64,000 nucleotides of DNA. Origin: Comamonadaceae bacterium ALPHA2B (GTDB lineage Bacteria > Pseudomonadota > Gammaproteobacteria > Burkholderiales > Burkholderiaceae_C). Below, piece after piece: positions 61,397 through 64,000 of the stretch (position 1 is the stretch's first letter; each line of letters starts with the position of its first letter). The stretch covers positions 119,597-183,596 of the forward strand of contig SCOE01000008.1 of assembly GCA_005503065.1 (NCBI GenBank), in the 5' to 3' direction. A program made the translations under genes and the position numbers. The notes beneath the pieces were generated by a model that had not been told where the DNA came from, did not search any database, and saw only the letters and a list, made by a program, of their open reading frames with translations.

Positions 61397-63268
61397 ATGA
61401 CCTCCCCCAACGCCAAAACCGGCGGTAACAAAGAACATCCCGAGGCGGCCACGCCGGCCGCACCGAGCAACTTCCTGCGCCACGTCATCGAGCACGACAT
61501 CGCCGAAGGCACGTACGCCACCCGCCGCTGGGGTGGCTCGCCGGGCGACGGCCCGCACCACCAGGCCGGCATGCCCGACCCGGCCAGGATCCGCACCCGC
61601 TTCCCGCCCGAGCCCAACGGGTATTTGCACATCGGCCACGCCAAGAGCATCTGGCTGAACTTCGAGCTGGCCAAGGAATACGGCGGCGTGTGCCACCTGC
61701 GCTTCGACGACACCAACCCCGAGAAGGAGGAGCAGGAGTACGTCGACGCCATTCGCGAGGCCATCGCCTGGATGGGTTACGAGACCCTGCTGGCCGACGA
61801 CCCCACGCACCGCGGCACGATGCGCGAGCACGAGTACTTCGCCAGCAACTACTTCGACTTCATGTACCGCGCGGCCGAGTACCTCGTGGCGGCCGGCCAC
61901 GCGTACGTCGACGAGCAGACGCCCGAGGAAATGCGCGCCAACCGCGGCGACTTCGGCAAGCCCGGCACCGACAGCCCGTACCGCAGCCGCACGCCCGAGG
62001 AGAACCTGGCGCGCCTGCGCCAGATGAAGAACGGCGAACTGCCCGACGGCGCCGCCGTGCTGCGCGCCAAGATCGACATGGCGAGCCCCAACATCAACCT
62101 GCGCGACCCCACGCTGTACCGCATCCGCCGCGCCACGCACCACAACACCGGCGACACGTGGTGCATCTACCCCATGTACACCTTCGCGCACCCCATCGAG
62201 GACGCGCTGGAGCAGATCACCCATTCCATCTGCACGCTGGAGTTCGAGGACCAGCGGCCCTTCTACGACTGGCTGATGGAGCGTTTGTGCGAAGGCGGTC
62301 TGCTCGTCGCCCCGCCACCGCACCAGTACGAGTTTGCGCGGCTCAACGTCACCCACGTCATCACCAGCAAGCGCAAGCTGCGCCAGCTGGTCGAGGAAGG
62401 CCATGTCGACGGCTGGGACGACCCCCGCATGCCCACCCTGGCCGGCCTGCGCCGCCGCGGCTACACGCCCGAGGCGCTGAAATTGTTCTGCGAGCGCAGC
62501 GGCACCACCAAGACCGGCGGTGCGTGGACCGAGTACGCGGCGCTGGAAGCAGCGCTGCGCGACACTTTGGACCCGATCGCGCCGCGGGCGATGGCGGTGC
62601 TGGATCCGCTGGCCCTGGAGATCACCAACTGGGACGCCACCATGGGCGCCGGCCACCTTGAGCCCTGTCACGCCCCGGTGAACCCGCACGACGAATCGGC
62701 CGGCCAGCGCCACTTCAGCTTCGGCAAGACGCTGTGGATCGAGCGCGAGGACTTCCAGGCCGTGCCCGAGAAGGGTTACCGCCGCCTGTACCCGCCGCAC
62801 ACCAACGCCAGCAACCAGGCGATCGACGGCAACAAGGTGCGACTGAAGTACGGCTATGTCGTGCAGTGCACGGGCTTCGAACAGGACGCCGACGGCAAGG
62901 CCACCAAGGTCTTGGCCGAGGTGCTGCCCGAGACCAAGAGCGGCACGCCCGGCGCTGATAGCGTGAAGGTCAAGGGTGTGATCGGCTGGGTCGGCGCGCA
63001 CGATGCGGTGCCGGCGGAGTTCAGGCTGTACGAGCGGCTGTTTGCGGCGGAGCAGCCGGGGGCGGCGGAGAACGTGACCGAGGAATTGAATGCGGGCAGC
63101 CTGCACGTTGTCTCGGGCTATATCGAACCAGGCCTGGGTGGTGCCAGGGCTGGCGCGAGCTACCAATTCGAGAGGCTGGGGTACTTTGTGGTGGACACGA
63201 GACCGAGCCAGCATGGCCGGATGGTGTTCAACCGGACAAGTGGGTTGAAGGACAGCTGGGGCAAGTAG
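61397..63268 (+). CDS. glnS: Glutaminyl-tRNA synthetase
   Basis: GlnRS (623 residues) charges tRNA-Gln. Class I signatures are PEPNGYLHIGHAKSIWLNFE (HIGH, about residues 72-91) and the KMSKS-type loop ITSKRKLRQLVEEGHVDGWD. The tRNA-binding block RFDDTNPEKEEQEYVDAI and the C-terminal beta-barrel anticodon domain (from about 390) are normal. A 60-residue N-terminal extension with TSPNAKTGGNKEHPEAATPA is longer than in E. coli. ATG at 61397 has no clear ribosome site but lies seven bases after a -10-like TAGAAT, so a leaderless transcript is possible. Confidence 0.97.
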   Translation: MTSPNAKTGGNKEHPEAATPAAPSNFLRHVIEHDIAEGTYATRRWGGSPGDGPHHQAGMPDPARIRTRFPPEPNGYLHIGHAKSIWLNFELAKEYGGVCHLRFDDTNPEKEEQEYVDAIREAIAWMGYETLLADDPTHRGTMREHEYFASNYFDFMYRAAEYLVAAGHAYVDEQTPEEMRANRGDFGKPGTDSPYRSRTPEENLARLRQMKNGELPDGAAVLRAKIDMASPNINLRDPTLYRIRRATHHNTGDTWCIYPMYTFAHPIEDALEQITHSICTLEFEDQRPFYDWLMERLCEGGLLVAPPPHQYEFARLNVTHVITSKRKLRQLVEEGHVDGWDDPRMPTLAGLRRRGYTPEALKLFCERSGTTKTGGAWTEYAALEAALRDTLDPIAPRAMAVLDPLALEITNWDATMGAGHLEPCHAPVNPHDESAGQRHFSFGKTLWIEREDFQAVPEKGYRRLYPPHTNASNQAIDGNKVRLKYGYVVQCTGFEQDADGKATKVLAEVLPETKSGTPGADSVKVKGVIGWVGAHDAVPAEFRLYERLFAAEQPGAAENVTEELNAGSLHVVSGYIEPGLGGARAGASYQFERLGYFVVDTRPSQHGRMVFNRTSGLKDSWGK

Positions 63269-63359
63269 GGCGCTGCGACGACGCGGACGCGGTCCGGGCG
63301 CGCCCCGGGGGATGCTCTTTGCGATGGGCCCTGCCAACGCCAGCACTAAACTCGCTCGT

Positions 63360-63650
63360 ATGCGCCCCTCCGCGGCCGTCCGTCAGCACCGCGAGGCGAT
63401 CTATCGCGTGGCAAGCAGCTTTCGCGCCGCCAATCCGCGCGTGTTCGGGTCGGTATTGCACGGCGATGACCGCGAAGACAGCGATCTCGATCTGCTGGTG
63501 GACGCGCTTCCCGGCGCCACGCTGTTCGACCTCGGCGGGTTGCAGGACGAACTGGAGCAACTGCTCGGTGTGCGCATCGACGTGGTGACCCCGCGCGACC
63601 TGCCTGCGCGCTTTCGCGATGTGGTGCTGGCCGAGGCGCGTCGGGTGTGA
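63360..63650 (+). CDS. MNT-type nucleotidyltransferase antitoxin (MntA-like)
   Basis: This is a 96-residue minimal nucleotidyltransferase. The active-site signature GSVLHGDDREDSDLDLLVD (GSx10DxD) is intact at about residues 31-49. Such MNT proteins are antitoxins that modify or bind the HEPN toxin next to them. Here the expected HEPN partner begins at 63647, overlapping this stop, but it is frameshifted and short. ATG at 63360 (MRPSAAVRQHREAIYRVASS) was chosen; an ATG at 63312 is in frame but has no better site. An alternative role without toxin is possible. Confidence 0.85.
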   Translation: MRPSAAVRQHREAIYRVASSFRAANPRVFGSVLHGDDREDSDLDLLVDALPGATLFDLGGLQDELEQLLGVRIDVVTPRDLPARFRDVVLAEARRV

Positions 63651-63735
63651 AAGCCTCCCGGCTTGAGGACTACTCAAGCACATGCGGCATGCAGCTGCGA
63701 ATGCTTGCGCCTCAGTCGATGGCATGTGGCGATGA
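63647..63735 (+). pseudogene. HEPN (HepT/DUF86-like) toxin remnant, frameshifted and truncated
   Basis: GTG at 63647 overlaps the MNT stop, as in intact MNT-HEPN pairs. The first codons read KASRLEDY. Shifting the frame by one base after 63673 restores LKHMRHAAANACASVDGM, which matches the start of HepT-type toxins (xxDYLxHMxxAAxxACxFVxGM). A stop follows at 63733-63735 and then repeat copy H. A normal HEPN protein has 110-140 residues with an Rx4-6H motif, which is absent. The toxin is therefore dead, leaving the antitoxin alone. Confidence 0.7.
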
Positions 63736-63754
63736 TCGTTCCGGCCTCTTACTT

Positions 63755-63816
63755 GCTATCAGCTTTGTAGCATCCCGCGCCCGACTAGCGGGCGTCTTCA
63801 GCCCATTTGGCTTCTA
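63755..63816 (+). repeat. GCTAT-N7-GTAGC double-hairpin repeat, copy H
   Basis: It begins GCTATCAGCTTTGTAGC, then CCCGCgcccgactaGCGGG, and ends CAGCCCATTTGGCTTCTA. Its TTGGCT supplies the -35 of the next gene. It lies directly after the HEPN remnant. Confidence 0.8.
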
Positions 63817-63836
63817 CGCGCCAATGCTCCTATAGT
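63807..63836 (+). promoter_or_regulatory. Sigma70-type promoter of the exported-protein gene
   Basis: TTGGCT (63807-63812) and TATAGT (63831-63836) are 18 bases apart, 41 bases before the start at 63878. The -35 lies in the end of repeat copy H. Confidence 0.6.
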
Positions 63837-63877
63837 CGTTTCGCGCTCCGCGCCAACGACAACGACCAGGAGACTTC

Positions 63878-64000
63878 ATGCACCCGAACACGCCAACGCG
63901 CGCGTCCACGCGCCGCACGGGCCGCTCGCACGCCCTTGCCGACGCCGCCGCGATCCGCCGCATCGCGCTCCTCGCATCAACGGCCGCCCTCATCGCCGGC
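63878..64000 (+). CDS. Exported protein, N-terminal fragment cut by the window end
   Basis: The reading frame starts at ATG 63878, with CAGGAGA eight bases upstream, and remains open for 41 codons to the last base. A long basic N region (RASTRRTGRSHALADAAAIR) precedes a hydrophobic stretch (IALLASTAALIAG), consistent with a signal peptide or membrane anchor. No domain is visible. It is not part of the toxin-antitoxin remnant before it and has its own promoter. Confidence 0.7.
   Translation, partial: MHPNTPTRASTRRTGRSHALADAAAIRRIALLASTAALIAG

Noticed and set aside
60740..63346. 868-codon open frame on the minus strand
   Set aside because: It is antisense to glnS and runs across the small secreted protein gene in another frame. 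No family resemblance.

Overview
The window is about 64 kb of high-GC DNA from a betaproteobacterium, most likely a Comamonadaceae member of the Variovorax/Acidovorax type. The evidence is the gene families and gene orders, and at least eight copies of a short double-hairpin repeat beginning GCTAT-N7-ATAGC. I recall this repeat as typical of that family. Most genes are chromosomal housekeeping genes, with two accessory regions. I see no tRNA, rRNA, CRISPR array, insertion sequence or prophage.

Layout. 1-8.7 kb: the end of a flagellar cluster (flgK end, flgL), then four signalling genes: three EAL-like/HDOD proteins and a large membrane GGDEF-EAL protein. 9-15 kb: psd, an HxlR-like regulator, an FKBP isomerase, and grpE-dnaK-dnaJ behind a sigma32-like promoter. 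15-20.5 kb: prkA-yeaH-spoVR, a stress operon with a sigma54-like promoter. 20.5-25.4 kb (minus strand): aroQ, an O-GlcNAc-transferase-like TPR protein, an enolase-superfamily enzyme and tag. 25.5-30 kb: a formaldehyde-detoxification cluster (frmR, frmA, an alpha/beta hydrolase, frmB), followed by a GNAT enzyme and a 3'-5' exonuclease.

30-38.5 kb (minus strand): an orphan type VI secretion island in the order vgrG, DUF6484, DUF2169, ketoacyl-synthase-like protein, PAAR-like/nuclease effector, putative immunity protein, TIGR02270 protein. It has the same order as the vgrG1b-tse7 locus of Pseudomonas aeruginosa. There are no tss structural genes here, so the apparatus must be elsewhere. 38.7-40.1 kb: gnd.

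40.2-44.7 kb (minus strand): four overlapping genes, DUF3348-DUF802-OmpA/MotB-like-DUF2894. The DUF802 protein has a MotA/ExbB-like channel domain and a very long coiled-coil tail. Its partner has one membrane segment with an aspartate and a peptidoglycan-binding domain. This is the architecture of the ZorA-ZorB proton motor, here with uncharacterised partner proteins. It is the best candidate in the window for an undescribed system.

44.9-50.2 kb: small enzymes, a radical SAM protein with a full LexA box at its promoter, and a GbsR-like regulator leading a DCC-methyltransferase-DUF4166 cluster that carries a shared operator-like motif. 50.2-57.6 kb: cysE and trmJ, divergent from suhB, a FUSC-type protein and an MscS-type channel, then small membrane proteins. 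57.6-60.7 kb: a fatty-acid-hydroxylase-family protein and a LytS/LytR-like two-component pair. 60.8-64 kb: a small secreted proline/tyrosine-rich protein, glnS, a MNT antitoxin followed by a frameshifted HEPN toxin remnant, and the start of an exported protein.
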